DNA of 42,583 nucleotides from Verrucomicrobiales bacterium (GCA_947478865.1 CANJXF010000038.1:1-42583), one strand, 5' to 3'; positions 7,413-17,056 are shown, numbered from the stretch's first letter. Numbers and translations are program-made. The notes: generated by a model not told the origin, from the sequence alone.

Positions 7413-8699
7413 ATGAACGCAGATTTTTTAGCAGCACTGGATTTTTGGGAACGGGAAAAGGGAATCAGCCGCGAGACGCTAGTCGGCGCGGTGGAGGAGG
7501 CGTTATTGTCTGCTGCAAAAAAAGCGGTCGGGCCAGCCCGTGAACTGCGCTGCGCCATTGATCAAAAATCGGGCGATATTCGGGCTTTTGCGAAACTGGT
7601 CGTTTCCGAACGGGTTCTTTCCAAACACGATCAAATCTCGGTTTTCGACGCGCGCCGGATCAAGCCCGACGCACAACTGGGCGACGAAGTGGAAGTGGAA
7701 GTCACCCCGACGGGCTTTGGACGCATCGCCGCACAATACGCCAAGCAGTCGCTCATGACGCATGTGCGCCGCGCGGAAAAGCAGCTCATTTTCACGGAAT
7801 TTAAGGATCGCGTCGGCGATATCATCAGCGGCGTGGTCCGTCGGTTTGATCGTTCCGATGTCAGCATTGACCTCGGGAAATACGAAGCCATTTTACCCAA
7901 TCGCGAGCGCGTTCCGACGGAAGAATATCAAATCGGCGAACGAATTCGCTGCTACGTCAAAGCAGTTGAAAACGGGCCGCACGGACCGGAAATCATTTTG
8001 TCCCGCGCTGATCCGCAGTTCGTGATCAAGCTCTTCAAACTGGAAGTTTCCGAAATCAGCGACGGCACGATTGAGATCAAAGGCATCGCGCGCGAACCCG
8101 GTTTTCGCACGAAGCTGGCCGTTTATACCCGAGACGAAAAAGTCGATCCGGTCGGCGCCTGCGTTGGCTTGCGCGGACAACGCGTGAAGAACATTGTTCG
8201 CGAGCTGAACAATGAAAAAGTGGATATCATCAAGTGGGATGCAAATCCAAAGACGTTTATCGCCAACGCCCTTTCTCCGGCCAAGCTCAAGGCGTTTGAA
8301 ATGGACGAGAACCGTCGCCGCGTAAAGATTCTGGTTGCAGACGATCAATTATCGCTGGCCATCGGCAAGCGCGGACAGAACGCGCGGCTCACCTCGAAAT
8401 TGACCGGCTGGCAGATTGATATTGAACCGGAAGCCGTCGTGACCTTTGGTTTCGAGGAAAAAGTGGCCCAAGCGGTGCAGACGATTGCGGCGATTCCTGG
8501 GATCACCAAAGAACAGGCTGACAGCCTGGTGCATGCGGGATTTTTGAGTTTGGAAGATTTGTTGCAGGCGGAAGCAAGTGACCTGGAACAGATCGAAGCG
8601 CTGAAGGAAAGCGCGGCAGCAATTGTGGAAGCGGCCAAAGCAGAAGCGACACGGCGCAGTGAATCGGGCGCCGATTCCGCGCAACATTCTGTAGCCTGA
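7413..8699 (+). CDS. nusA: Transcription termination/antitermination factor NusA
   Basis: NusA binds RNA polymerase and nascent RNA, modulating pausing, termination and antitermination. The 428-residue protein has the N-terminal RNAP-binding domain (1-120), an S1 domain (about 130-200), KH1 with GACVGLRGQRVKNI (248-261), KH2 with LAIGKRGQNARL (316-327), and one C-terminal helix-hairpin-helix repeat (IPGITKEQADSLVHAGF, 361-377). The last ~25 residues are an Ala/Glu-rich tail. ATG at 7413 is supported by a good RBS. It is first in a six-gene cluster with infB, rbfA, nrnA, truB and ribF, the common bacterial transcription-translation operon, here lacking rimP and the YlxR/YlxQ genes. Confidence 0.96.
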   Translation: MNADFLAALDFWEREKGISRETLVGAVEEALLSAAKKAVGPARELRCAIDQKSGDIRAFAKLVVSERVLSKHDQISVFDARRIKPDAQLGDEVEVEVTPTGFGRIAAQYAKQSLMTHVRRAEKQLIFTEFKDRVGDIISGVVRRFDRSDVSIDLGKYEAILPNRERVPTEEYQIGERIRCYVKAVENGPHGPEIILSRADPQFVIKLFKLEVSEISDGTIEIKGIAREPGFRTKLAVYTRDEKVDPVGACVGLRGQRVKNIVRELNNEKVDIIKWDANPKTFIANALSPAKLKAFEMDENRRRVKILVADDQLSLAIGKRGQNARLTSKLTGWQIDIEPEAVVTFGFEEKVAQAVQTIAAIPGITKEQADSLVHAGFLSLEDLLQAEASDLEQIEALKESAAAIVEAAKAEATRRSESGADSAQHSVA

Positions 8700-8772
8700 T
8701 GAAAATAAAAAGCCCGATGTCAACGTGCTAGCGACATGAGGACTTTGAGGAACAGTTCGCAGAAAAAAAGTT

Positions 8773-11280
8773 ATGCCCGTTCGTATTTACGAAATAGCAA
8801 AGAAGCTGGGAATCGAAAACAAGGAAGTTTTGGCCAAGGCCAAATCTCTGGGCATAACGACTGCCAAGGTTCCATCGAGTTCGCTGGATAAGATCACCGC
8901 CGAGTTCCTTGAAGAACAATTGGGCGGGGTGAAAATCGCGCCAGCCCCGGAGCCCGCTCCCGTTCCCCCACCACCACCCGCGCCAGCTCCCGAGCCGATT
9001 AAGATCATTTTGCAGCCGGTCGAAGTTGCCGAGCCACCCAAACCCGTGGTCGAGCAGGTCCCCGTGCCCGCTCCCGCTCCCACCCCCGTGGAAGAACCTG
9101 CGCCGATGGTTGCCGCCCCCGTTGCAATCGAACCGGAACCGCTGCCCCCCGTTGCCGTTGTGGAAGCGCCGCCGGCTCCCGTTCCTCCCGCGCCAGCGCC
9201 CGTTTTACCGCCGACACCGCCGCCCGGTCCTAAACTTGGCGAAAAAGTCGGATTCATTCAACTTCCAGCCAGACCCGCACCACGCCCGCCTGAGAACCGA
9301 GGTCAGGGCCAGAGAACACCGCCCAGCCGCTTTCAGCAGCAACAAGGCGGTCGCAGCGATTTTGGTCGCCGTGGCGATATCCGTTCTGTTCCCGGTGGCG
9401 GCGCAGCCCCGGGCTCCCCGCAAATGCCGGGACGCCGACAGGAGCCGCAAAAGCCAACAACCCCTAAATTTGTTCCGCCAACGACCGGAACGTTAATCAC
9501 GCTCAAACCGCCGGTGGTGGTTCGCGAGCTGGCTGAACAGCTGAAGCGCAAGCCGTTTCAATTGATCGCCGATTTGATGGAACTGGGCGTTTTTGCGAAC
9601 GTCAATCAATCCATCGACGAAGAAGTCGCGCAGAAGATTTGCGCGAAATACGGTTTCCGTTTCGAGGTTGAAAAACGCGAACGCGGCGGCGGAATCGTTC
9701 ACGCTCCAGTCAAAAAAGTTGAGCTGGACATCGACGACAAGCCGGAAGAAATGAAGCCGCGCGCCCCGGTCGTCACGATCATGGGACACGTTGATCATGG
9801 CAAAACCAGTTTGCTCGACGTCATTCGCAAAGCCAACGTCGCCGCTGGGGAATCCGGCGGCATCACGCAACATATCGGCGCTTACACGATTTCTTTCCCG
9901 CATCCCGAGCGCAAAGGCGAAGTCCAACAAATCACCTTCCTCGACACACCAGGGCATGCCGCGTTTAGCGCAATGCGCGCCCGCGGTGCCAACGTCACCG
10001 ACCTCGTGATTCTCGTGGTCGCAGCAAACGACGGTGTCATGCCCCAAACGCTCGAAGCGTTGAGCCATGCGCAAGCCGCGAAGGTTCCGATTCTGGTCGC
10101 GGTCAACAAATGCGATCATCCGAATGCGAATCCGATGAAGGTTCGCCAGCAGCTTCAGGACAAAGGTTTGGTCCCTGACGATTGGGGTGGCGACACTATT
10201 TTCGTGGATTGCTCCGCGTTGACGAAACAAGGCGTGGACAAGTTGCTGGAAATGATTTTGCTCCAGGCCGATTTGCTCGAGTTGAAGGCCAACCCGAATC
10301 GCCGCGCCAAAGGCAACGTGATCGAATCCGGCTTGGAACCTGGCGGCCCGACTGCAACCGTGCTCGTGCGCAAGGGAACCTTGAAGGTCGGCGAAGTCGT
10401 CATTTGCGGACAATTCTGGGGAAAAGTTCGCGCGCTCATCAACGAAGAAGGTCAACGCCTCAAAGAGGCCGGGCCATCCGTTGCGGTGAAATTACTGGGT
10501 TTGAATGGCGTGCCGGAAGCCGGCGCGGAATTCAGTTGCGTCGAGAGCGAAAAGAACGCTCGCGAACTGGGACAGGATCGCGCCGAACAAGCCCGCAAAA
10601 CCGCTGGAGAGGCTCGCACGAAAGTTACGCTGGAGAATTTGTTTGCCACGCTCGACGCCACTACCGCGAAGATGCTCAAGGTCGTGGTGAAAGCCGACAC
10701 GCAAGGCTCGGTCGAGGCAATTGTCGAAGCGCTGAAGAAAATCGAGTCCGAGAAAGTTTCGCTCGAAATCATTCACAGCGCGGTCGGAACCATCACGGAA
10801 TCCGACGTGTCGCTCGCCTCGGCGTCCGACGCGATCATTCTTGGTTTTCACACGCGCATTGATAACGGCGTTTCCGACGCCGCGAAACGCGAAGGCGTGC
10901 AGGTCAAGCTCTACGCGATTATTTACGAATTAATCGACCACGTGAAGGACGCGATGGCCGGCTTGCTGGATCCGATCAGCAAAGAAGTTGTCATTGGCTC
11001 CGCGGAAGTTCGCAAAGTTTTCGAACTGTCCAAAGGTGGCAACGTGGCGGGTTGCATGGTTTCGAGCGGCCGAATTGTTCGCGGAAAAGTTCGCGTGATG
11101 CGTCGCAAAGGATTGATCTACGAAGGTGTGACGCAGTCGTTGCGCCGGTTCCAGGACGAAGTCAACGAAGTGCGCGCCGGCATGGAATGCGGCATTCGCC
11201 TCGATGGATTCAATGATTTTCAAGCAGGCGACGCCATCGAATGCTACACGGTGGAAAAGGTCGCCGCATCCAAACTGTAA
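8773..11280 (+). CDS. infB: Translation initiation factor IF-2
   Basis: IF-2 is the GTPase that places fMet-tRNA in the ribosomal P site. Of its 835 residues, the first ~45 form an IF2_N-type helical subdomain ([12 protein letters not shown]). Residues 56-155 are an extremely Pro/Ala/Val-rich linker, and a Gly/Arg/Gln-rich stretch covers 165-235. A second IF2_N-like module ([15 protein letters not shown]) leads to the G domain: G1 GHVDHGKT (338-345), G2 around GGITQH, G3 DTPGH (391-395), G4 NKCD (445-448). Domains II-IV follow with normal length. ATG at 8773 gives the family N-terminus. The long linker is longer than in many phyla but normal for IF-2 diversity. Confidence 0.97.
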   Translation: MPVRIYEIAKKLGIENKEVLAKAKSLGITTAKVPSSSLDKITAEFLEEQLGGVKIAPAPEPAPVPPPPPAPAPEPIKIILQPVEVAEPPKPVVEQVPVPAPAPTPVEEPAPMVAAPVAIEPEPLPPVAVVEAPPAPVPPAPAPVLPPTPPPGPKLGEKVGFIQLPARPAPRPPENRGQGQRTPPSRFQQQQGGRSDFGRRGDIRSVPGGGAAPGSPQMPGRRQEPQKPTTPKFVPPTTGTLITLKPPVVVRELAEQLKRKPFQLIADLMELGVFANVNQSIDEEVAQKICAKYGFRFEVEKRERGGGIVHAPVKKVELDIDDKPEEMKPRAPVVTIMGHVDHGKTSLLDVIRKANVAAGESGGITQHIGAYTISFPHPERKGEVQQITFLDTPGHAAFSAMRARGANVTDLVILVVAANDGVMPQTLEALSHAQAAKVPILVAVNKCDHPNANPMKVRQQLQDKGLVPDDWGGDTIFVDCSALTKQGVDKLLEMILLQADLLELKANPNRRAKGNVIESGLEPGGPTATVLVRKGTLKVGEVVICGQFWGKVRALINEEGQRLKEAGPSVAVKLLGLNGVPEAGAEFSCVESEKNARELGQDRAEQARKTAGEARTKVTLENLFATLDATTAKMLKVVVKADTQGSVEAIVEALKKIESEKVSLEIIHSAVGTITESDVSLASASDAIILGFHTRIDNGVSDAAKREGVQVKLYAIIYELIDHVKDAMAGLLDPISKEVVIGSAEVRKVFELSKGGNVAGCMVSSGRIVRGKVRVMRRKGLIYEGVTQSLRRFQDEVNEVRAGMECGIRLDGFNDFQAGDAIECYTVEKVAASKL

Positions 11281-11297
11281 TTCGCTGAGGTTTTATT

Positions 11298-11678
11298 ATG
11301 TCCCTCAGAATGCAAAGAGTACGTGAACTCTTGAAACGCGAAATCGGCGAAGTCATTCGCCGCGAGCTGCCGGTGGCCGAGGCAGGGCTGATCAACATCA
11401 ACGACGTGATGGTTTCCGCCGACCTCCATTCTGCCCTCGTTTACGTGGGCATTTTCGGAACGGAGCAACAAAAGAAACATGGCTCCGCGCTGCTGCAAAA
11501 GAATCGCAAGCGCATTCAAGGTTTAGTCGGAAAAGCGGTTGTTCTGAAATACACGCCGCAGATCCGGTTCATCGTTGACGACTCGATCGAACGCGGCAAT
11601 CGCGTTTTGGAAATTCTGGAAGAACTCGATCAGACAACATTGCCCGTCGAGAAACCGCAGGATTCCACCCAGGAATGA
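11298..11678 (+). CDS. rbfA: Ribosome-binding factor A
   Basis: The 126-residue protein has the RbfA KH-type fold: RMQRVRELLKREIGEVI at the start, an INDV-x-VSADL strand, ALVYVGIF, and the final TPQIRFIVDDSIERGNRV segment, which is the family signature. It assists late 16S rRNA maturation on the 30S subunit and cold adaptation. A GAGG RBS lies 7 bases before ATG 11298. The stop overlaps the nrnA start (ATGA), so the two are translationally coupled. Confidence 0.95.
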   Translation: MSLRMQRVRELLKREIGEVIRRELPVAEAGLININDVMVSADLHSALVYVGIFGTEQQKKHGSALLQKNRKRIQGLVGKAVVLKYTPQIRFIVDDSIERGNRVLEILEELDQTTLPVEKPQDSTQE

Positions 11679-12658
11679 AATCTTATCCCCAGGTCATTGG
11701 CCGAATCATCCAAGAACTTCGCGCCTACAAAACCTTTTGCGTTGTCGGCCACGTCCGTCCGGATGGCGACTGCATCGGCTCACAATTGGCGTTGACTTGC
11801 GCCCTGAAAAACGAAGGCAAAAACGTCACCTGCTGGAATGAAGATTCGGTGCCGGACAAATTGGCGTTTCTCGATCCCGATCATTTTTTCCAAAAACCGA
11901 AACGCGGTCTGGAGTTCGATTGTGTGATTGCGACCGACTGCGCGAGCTTCGAGCGGCTGGGCAAGTGCGGTCCCGCAATTGAAAACAGAAAAGTTTTCAT
12001 CAACATCGATCACCATGCCAGCAACACCCGTTACGCGGATATCAATTGGGTTTCCGCGCGCGAAGCGTCCACTGGAGAATTGATTTTCAAATTGATGAAG
12101 GCTGCCTCTTGGCCGATTACTCCGAAAATTGCCGATTGCTTGTTCACTGCGGTCTCCACGGATACCGGCTCGTTTCAATACGCAACCACCAAGCCGATGA
12201 CTTACAACACGGCGGGCGAACTGGTGAAGCGCGGCGCGGACCTCGCGAAAATTTGCGACGAAGTTTACCAGTCTTATCCGATGTCCCGCGTCCGTTTGTT
12301 GAAACATCTCTACAACAAATTCCGCCTCGCGCACGAAGATCAAATCGCCTACCTGTGGCTCAAGAAAAAAGATTTCTCTCGCACCGGTGCTGATACTTCT
12401 GAGTCTGAAGGTTTGATTGATCACATTCGCGACATGGAGCCAGTCGAAGTGGCCTGCGTGTTTGAAGAAATTGAACCCGACATGACCCGCATCAGCCTGC
12501 GTTCGAAGAGCGACAAAGTAAACGTGAGCCATATCGCGTCGATGTTCGGTGGCGGGGGCCATAAAGCAGCGGCGGGCGCACGAATTCCCGGAAGCCCATT
12601 GTCGGTCCAACGTCGAGTGATTGGCGCGATTAAAAAGGCGCTCAATTCAGCCAGCTGA
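11675..12658 (+). CDS. nrnA: Bifunctional oligoribonuclease/pAp phosphatase NrnA (DHH family)
   Basis: The 327-residue protein has GHVRPDGD (25-32), DHH at 112-114 within NIDHHASN, and the DHHA1 motif GGGGHKAAAG (293-302). NrnA degrades 2-5-mer RNAs and dephosphorylates 3'-phosphoadenosine 5'-phosphate. Its place between rbfA and truB is the usual one in organisms that lack Orn. Start and stop are set by 4-bp coupling with rbfA and a 4-bp gap to truB. It is the canonical NrnA, whereas the 2735 gene is a divergent DHH protein. Confidence 0.92.
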   Translation: MKSYPQVIGRIIQELRAYKTFCVVGHVRPDGDCIGSQLALTCALKNEGKNVTCWNEDSVPDKLAFLDPDHFFQKPKRGLEFDCVIATDCASFERLGKCGPAIENRKVFINIDHHASNTRYADINWVSAREASTGELIFKLMKAASWPITPKIADCLFTAVSTDTGSFQYATTKPMTYNTAGELVKRGADLAKICDEVYQSYPMSRVRLLKHLYNKFRLAHEDQIAYLWLKKKDFSRTGADTSESEGLIDHIRDMEPVEVACVFEEIEPDMTRISLRSKSDKVNVSHIASMFGGGGHKAAAGARIPGSPLSVQRRVIGAIKKALNSAS

Positions 12659-12662
12659 TTTC

Positions 12663-13379
12663 ATGGAAGCATTTGATTCTTTCGACGGCGCAATTCTCAT
12701 TGATAAACCGGCAGGCCCGACCTCGCACGACGTGGTGGATGCCATTCGCCGCAGGTTTAGCATCAAAAAAGTTGGCCACTGCGGCACGCTGGATCCGAAC
12801 GCCACCGGACTGCTCATCATTGTGCTAGGAAAAGCAACCAAGCTTTCCGAAAAATTGATGGGCGGCGATAAAGTTTACGAGGGAACGATCAAATTCGGCG
12901 AAACCACTTCCAGCTACGACGCCGATGGTGAACTGGTCGCCTCCCTGCCCGTTCCGCCGATGACCGTGGAGGAATTGAATGAAACCGCGGCGACGTTTCA
13001 GGGCGATCAAATGCAAATGCCGCCGATGGTTTCTGCCATCAAAGTAAACGGCGTGCCGCTCTACAAAATGGCGCGCAAAGGAATCGAGATCGAACGCAAG
13101 CCACGACTGGTCCGCATCTACAGTTTCCGTTTTGCAAATTACGAAGAGCCGATCGGACAATTTCGCATCGCATGCACCAAAGGAACCTACGTCCGGAGCA
13201 TCGCCCACGACATCGGCGAGAAAGCCGGCTGCGGGGCGCACCTGCATACTCTGCGCCGGCTCGTCTCTGGAAGTTTCGACGTGGCCAACGCCCTGCCCTT
13301 GGACGAGGCCCTGAAGCTTTCATCCGCTGCGTTGGAAAAACGCATCATTCCTTTTCTCAAACTGGCGACGGCCGATTAA
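12663..13379 (+). CDS. truB: tRNA pseudouridine(55) synthase TruB
   Basis: TruB converts U55 in the T-loop of tRNAs to pseudouridine. The 238-residue protein has the catalytic Asp44 in GHCGTLDPNATG, the preceding DKPAGPTSHDVV motif, the KVYEGTIKFGETTSSYDADG block and the PPMVSAIKVNG and CTKGTYVRSIAHDIG blocks. The C-terminal PUA-like extension is absent, giving a short-type TruB. ATG 12663 follows the nrnA stop by 4 bases. The upstream in-frame extension is antisense-like and has no family similarity. Confidence 0.96.
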   Translation: MEAFDSFDGAILIDKPAGPTSHDVVDAIRRRFSIKKVGHCGTLDPNATGLLIIVLGKATKLSEKLMGGDKVYEGTIKFGETTSSYDADGELVASLPVPPMTVEELNETAATFQGDQMQMPPMVSAIKVNGVPLYKMARKGIEIERKPRLVRIYSFRFANYEEPIGQFRIACTKGTYVRSIAHDIGEKAGCGAHLHTLRRLVSGSFDVANALPLDEALKLSSAALEKRIIPFLKLATAD

Positions 13380-13391
13380 AACTTTCCCCGG

Positions 13392-14315
13392 ATGAATGTC
13401 ATTCGCGCTGCCCGAGAACTCCAATCCAGCCAGCGCAAAGTCTGCGTCGGCATCGGCGTCTTCGATGGCGTCCATCTCGGTCATCAGCAGGTCATTCGTC
13501 AAACAATTACCGACGCGCAGCAACACGAAGCCATTCCCGTCGTCGTCACCTTTGATTGCCATCCCAATTCCGTCGTTGCGCCCGAACGCACGCCACCGCT
13601 GATTTATCCCATCTGCAAAAAACTTCGCGTCATCGAATCCATGGGCGTGGACACGGCGCTCTTGATTCATTTCGACAAATCCTTCAGCCAGATACCCGCT
13701 GAAGAATTTATTCGCACACTCGCTCGAGACCTTCAAAACATCCACAGCATTTGCGTCGGCAGCACGTTTACTTTTGGCTACAAGCGCCAGGGCAACGTCG
13801 ATCTTCTCAAGGCGCTCGGGTCTGATTTGAATTTCAACGTGCATGGACTCGCCGCCGTTTCGCTCGATGGCGAACGCGTAAGCAGCACACGCATCCGCGA
13901 CGCCATTCGCAACGGAAATCTGGATGCAGCCAGCCAGATGTTGGGCCGCGCCTATTCGCTCGCTGGAAAAATTGTGGAAGGCGACAAGGTCGGGCGGACC
14001 CTTGGGTTCCCCACGGCAAATCTTGAAGTCGCCGGACTCGTCCTGCCGCCAAACGGAGTTTACGCGGCGCACGCCCAAGTGGCTGGAGAAATCCATCGCG
14101 CCGCCATAAACATCGGCTTTCGTCCGACGATCCAAAATGCCGCGCCGAAATTACACGTCGAAGCGCATCTGCTGGATTTTTCAGGCGATCTTTACGGCAA
14201 AGAAATGGAATTAACTTTCGTTAGGAAACTGCGCGATGAACAAAGGTTTGCCTCATCCGATGCGCTGAAATTACAGATCGCTCAAGACATCGAAGCGGCG
14301 AAGGCGCTTTTTTGA
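13392..14315 (+). CDS. ribF: Bifunctional riboflavin kinase/FAD synthetase
   Basis: This enzyme makes FMN from riboflavin and then FAD. The 307-residue protein has the N-terminal nucleotidyltransferase with GVFDGVHLGH (22-31) and the SSTRIR motif (164-169). The C-terminal flavokinase carries GRTLGFPTANL (201-211) and NGVYAAHA. It starts 12 bases after truB and is the last gene of the cluster. rpsO and pnp, which often follow, are not here. Confidence 0.95.
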   Translation: MNVIRAARELQSSQRKVCVGIGVFDGVHLGHQQVIRQTITDAQQHEAIPVVVTFDCHPNSVVAPERTPPLIYPICKKLRVIESMGVDTALLIHFDKSFSQIPAEEFIRTLARDLQNIHSICVGSTFTFGYKRQGNVDLLKALGSDLNFNVHGLAAVSLDGERVSSTRIRDAIRNGNLDAASQMLGRAYSLAGKIVEGDKVGRTLGFPTANLEVAGLVLPPNGVYAAHAQVAGEIHRAAINIGFRPTIQNAAPKLHVEAHLLDFSGDLYGKEMELTFVRKLRDEQRFASSDALKLQIAQDIEAAKALF

Positions 14316-14327
14316 ACCATCAGCGCT

Positions 14328-14349
14328 GGGTAACACCTGCCTCCGGCGG
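14328..14349 (+). repeat. Single copy of the dispersed CACCTGCCTCCGG repeat
   Basis: GGGTAACACCTGCCTCCGGC (and two more G) matches the unit at 2613-2635 apart from two substitutions and one missing G. It lies 12 bp after the ribF stop, a usual site for REP-like elements. Confidence 0.5.
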
Positions 14350-14451
14350 TTGTGCTACTGATTCAATGTTCAGCATTTGCGTTCCGGTCTTTTGGCAAGT
14401 TCGCAATCCCTCCGCGGTTCCGAACCGATTAAAAATCTCTGAACAGATTTT

Positions 14452-14479
14452 TTGCTTTCACTGTCCATTTCGCGATACA
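14452..14479 (+). promoter_or_regulatory. Possible promoter for the MoxR operon
   Basis: TTGCTT (14452-14457) and GATACA (14474-14479) are 16 bases apart, 18 bases before the ATG at 14497. It would separate this operon from ribF transcription. No RBS is evident. Based on consensus resemblance only. Confidence 0.3.
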
Positions 14480-14496
14480 ACTGTGCAAACGAATTT

Positions 14497-15486
14497 ATGA
14501 ATACCGGCATCACTGCGATAAACGAAGAAGTCCAACGCGCCAGCGCATTCGTGCGCCCGCTCATGACGGAAATGAGCAACGTCGTCGTCGGCCAAAGCTA
14601 TTTGGTCGAGCGACTCATCATTGGCCTGCTTGCTAATGGGCACGTTTTGCTCGAAGGCGTTCCTGGTTTGGCAAAAACGCTTTCCGTCAAAACCCTTGCG
14701 CAATGTTTGAGCGTCAAGTTTTCGCGCCTGCAATTTACACCCGACCTCCTGCCCGCCGATCTAATCGGAACACAGATTTACAATCCGCAAACCGGCGGAT
14801 TCACTACAAGGCGTGGACCGATTTTTGCCAACCTTGTTCTCGCTGACGAAATCAACCGTGCGCCCGCCAAAGTGCAAAGCGCTTTGCTCGAAGCGATGCA
14901 GGAAAAGCAGGTCACGATCGGCGATCAAACCTTCAAATTGGAAGAACCATTTCTCGTCCTCGCCACGCAAAATCCGATTGAACAAGAAGGCACGTATCCC
15001 CTGCCCGAAGCGCAGGTGGATCGTTTCATGTTGAAGCTGAAAATCGTTTATCCCTCTCGCGCCGAAGAACGACAGGTTCTCGATTTGATGGCGCGCACCG
15101 GTCCGCCGCCCAGCGCGCAAGCCGTCGTCACGCCGAAGGAAATTTTTGAAGCGCGCCGCGTCGTGAACGAGATTTACATCGACGACAAGGTCAAGGATTA
15201 CATCGTCGATGTCGTCTGCGCCACGCGCGAACCGGAGACCTACAAGATTCAACTGCAAGGGATGATTCAACTCGGCGCATCGCCGCGCGCGACGATTGCC
15301 CTCACGCTCGCCGCGAAGGCTTACGCGTTTTTACGCGGACGCGGCTACGTCACACCGCAAGACGTAAAAAGCATCGGCATGGACGTGCTGCGCCATCGTG
15401 TCGCCGTGACCTACGAAGCCGAAGCCGAAGAAAAAACGAGCGAGACGATCGTGCAGAAGATTTTTAATGAACTGCCAGTGCCGTAA
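14497..15486 (+). CDS. MoxR-family AAA+ ATPase
   Basis: The 329-residue protein carries Walker A GVPGLAKT (54-61), Walker B VLADEINR (114-121), the AMQEKQVTIG pre-sensor helix and sensor 1 ATQNPIEQEGTYPLPEAQ. These are typical of the MoxR subfamily (AAA_3). MoxR ATPases act as chaperones that work with vWA-domain proteins, and the DUF58 protein two genes downstream is the expected partner. ATG at 14497 is used; an upstream TTG start is less likely. Its stop overlaps the next start (TAATG). The substrate is unknown. Confidence 0.92.
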   Translation: MNTGITAINEEVQRASAFVRPLMTEMSNVVVGQSYLVERLIIGLLANGHVLLEGVPGLAKTLSVKTLAQCLSVKFSRLQFTPDLLPADLIGTQIYNPQTGGFTTRRGPIFANLVLADEINRAPAKVQSALLEAMQEKQVTIGDQTFKLEEPFLVLATQNPIEQEGTYPLPEAQVDRFMLKLKIVYPSRAEERQVLDLMARTGPPPSAQAVVTPKEIFEARRVVNEIYIDDKVKDYIVDVVCATREPETYKIQLQGMIQLGASPRATIALTLAAKAYAFLRGRGYVTPQDVKSIGMDVLRHRVAVTYEAEAEEKTSETIVQKIFNELPVP

Positions 15487-15965
15487 TGGATGCCGTCCAA
15501 ACATACCGCTACAAAAGCAGGAGTGTAAAAAATGCATTCGCTACTTTTCTTTGTGGCATTGCAGCGACAGTGATTGGTGTATTTGGATTCGTTGCAATTA
15601 CTGAAAAATTAGATGCACCGACTGTGTTTACTTCGATTTTGGCTCTTTTATTTTTGATCGCCTTCGCTTTTTTTCCCCTCGGCTTGATTTCACCTTTTGA
15701 ACAACGACTCGAAATCACCGCTTCGAGCCTGAGATGGATTAGTGAACGTGCTCCAAAAACATCCAAAGAGGTGCCTATATCTGAAATCGAGTCAATCATC
15801 GTACACACGCTCGATAGTTCACCAACTAAAATTGTGGTAGAACTCACATCGGGCAAAATACTTCGAATTCCCTTTGGGCACGTGCTTTGTAACGAAGCTG
15901 AAGCAAACTCGTTTGTGCAAATCTTGGAAACCAAAAAACCAGGCATCAAAGCGTCAGTAAAATGA
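15486..15965 (+). CDS. Small membrane protein between MoxR and DUF58
   Basis: The 159-residue protein has two predicted membrane helices, about residues 18-38 (FATFLCGIAATVIGVFGFVA) and 47-70. A soluble C-terminal half follows with alternating strands (LEITASSLRWIS, ISEIESIIVHTL, TKIVVELTSGKILRIPF) that resemble a small PH-like barrel. It overlaps both neighbours (1 bp with MoxR, 4 bp with DUF58), so the three are made together. No named family was recognised. Its base composition is more AT-rich than its neighbours, which may mean a more recent insertion into a standard MoxR-DUF58 pair. Confidence 0.65.
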   Translation: MDAVQTYRYKSRSVKNAFATFLCGIAATVIGVFGFVAITEKLDAPTVFTSILALLFLIAFAFFPLGLISPFEQRLEITASSLRWISERAPKTSKEVPISEIESIIVHTLDSSPTKIVVELTSGKILRIPFGHVLCNEAEANSFVQILETKKPGIKASVK

Positions 15966-16921
15966 TCCCACGCGAAATTCTCAAAAAAATTCGACAGATC
16001 GAGTTGCGCACCAACCGGCTCGTGAACGAAACTCTCGGCGGCCAATACCACAGTGTTTTCAAAGGTCAGGGTATGAACTTCGAGGAGGTGCGCGAGTATC
16101 AGCCCGGCGATGAAGTCCGCTCCATCGATTGGAATGTCACGGCGCGGATGAATCATCCGTTTGTGAAAAAATTTGTCGAAGAACGCGAACTCACCCTCAT
16201 GCTCGTGGTGGATGTGAGCGGTTCCGGCTTGTTCGGTTCCGGCGCGCAATCAAAGCGTGAACTTGCGGCGGAAATCGCCTCAGTGCTGGCTTTCTCGGCC
16301 ATCCGCAACAACGACAAAGTCGGCCTGATTCTTTTCAGCGAAGATATTGAAAAATATATTCCGCCGAAAAAAGGGCGGCGCCACGTCTTGCGCGTCATAC
16401 GCGAAGTGCTTTTTCACGAGCCAAAGAAGCGCGGCACAAACCTCAGCGACGCCCTCGATTTCCTGAATCGCGTCACGGCGCATCGGGCGATTGCCGTCGT
16501 CATATCGGATTTCATCGGGCAGCCAACGCCGTCTGCGAAGAAGCGGAGCGACAGAATTTCGCCAGCCCGTTCGTTCCTTTCAGAGTCGCTGGTGCAAAGC
16601 GCATTTGTCTCGCTGCGCTCGACGAATAAACGCCACGACGTCATCGCGATTCAAGTGGTGGATCGTTATGAACTGGAACTTCCCGCGCTCGGTCGGCTCG
16701 TATTTAAAGATGCGGAGACGGGCGAAGTCGTCGAGATCAATACGAACGAATTGCGCAAGCGCAGTGCATTTGCGGAACGGCAATCAAAGAGTCAGGCGGA
16801 TCTTCTGCGAATCTTACGCTCGGCCAACATCGATACGATTCCATTGCGCACGGACCAGCCCTACGCTGGAGCCTTGGGAAGATTTTTCGAGACGCGGGAG
16901 AAACGTCGCCGCCACGGGTGA
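15962..16921 (+). CDS. DUF58/vWA-domain protein with an in-frame insert
   Basis: Of its 319 residues, the N-terminal part carries the DUF58 signature (GMNFEEVREYQPGDEVRSID, ending W57). A von Willebrand A core follows with an incomplete MIDAS motif DVSGSGL (84-90) and strands GLILFSED and AIAVVISDF. DUF58 proteins pair with MoxR ATPases in envelope or cofactor-assembly functions. Residues 187-223 (16520-16630) interrupt the normal junction between the ISDF strand and RHDVIAI with a Ser/Arg/Lys-rich stretch that looks like translated repeat DNA. Its start overlaps the upstream gene by 4 bp. No membrane segment is seen. Confidence 0.88.
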   Translation: MIPREILKKIRQIELRTNRLVNETLGGQYHSVFKGQGMNFEEVREYQPGDEVRSIDWNVTARMNHPFVKKFVEERELTLMLVVDVSGSGLFGSGAQSKRELAAEIASVLAFSAIRNNDKVGLILFSEDIEKYIPPKKGRRHVLRVIREVLFHEPKKRGTNLSDALDFLNRVTAHRAIAVVISDFIGQPTPSAKKRSDRISPARSFLSESLVQSAFVSLRSTNKRHDVIAIQVVDRYELELPALGRLVFKDAETGEVVEINTNELRKRSAFAERQSKSQADLLRILRSANIDTIPLRTDQPYAGALGRFFETREKRRRHG

Positions 16922-16924
16922 GCG

Positions 16925-16996
16925 CTAATCGGACTTGGGCCAGAATATCCAACCAAGTGCGAACACAGCGACCACCGCTGAGAATATCCAAATCAT
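16925..16996 (-). CDS. Possible 23-residue membrane peptide or detached kinase tail
   Basis: From ATG at 16994-16996 it reads MIWIFSAVVAVFALGWIFWP and three more residues, a single membrane helix ending in a charged tail. The frame is open backward to the kinase stop codon at 17057-17059 and would add a basic juxtamembrane segment (GRQKKSVGIPRRF). It may be a separate mini-gene, or the membrane anchor of the kinase cut off by a nonsense codon. It does not overlap the convergent DUF58 gene. Confidence 0.4.
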   Translation of the reverse strand: MIWIFSAVVAVFALGWIFWPKSD

Positions 16997-17056
16997 AAAC
17001 CGTCGCGGAATTCCAACACTCTTTTTTTGACGACCAGCGGAGCGGCTCGCGCAGCG

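Noticed and set aside
9493-10455. 320-codon minus-strand ORF opposite infB
   Set aside because: It lies antisense to the conserved G domain of IF-2 and has no recognisable motif; high G+C makes such antisense frames common.
11780-12610. 276-codon minus-strand ORF opposite nrnA
   Set aside because: NrnA motifs are on the plus strand; this is a codon-bias shadow.
13320-14135. 271-codon minus-strand ORF opposite truB/ribF
   Set aside because: It overlaps two conserved genes and has no recognisable domain.
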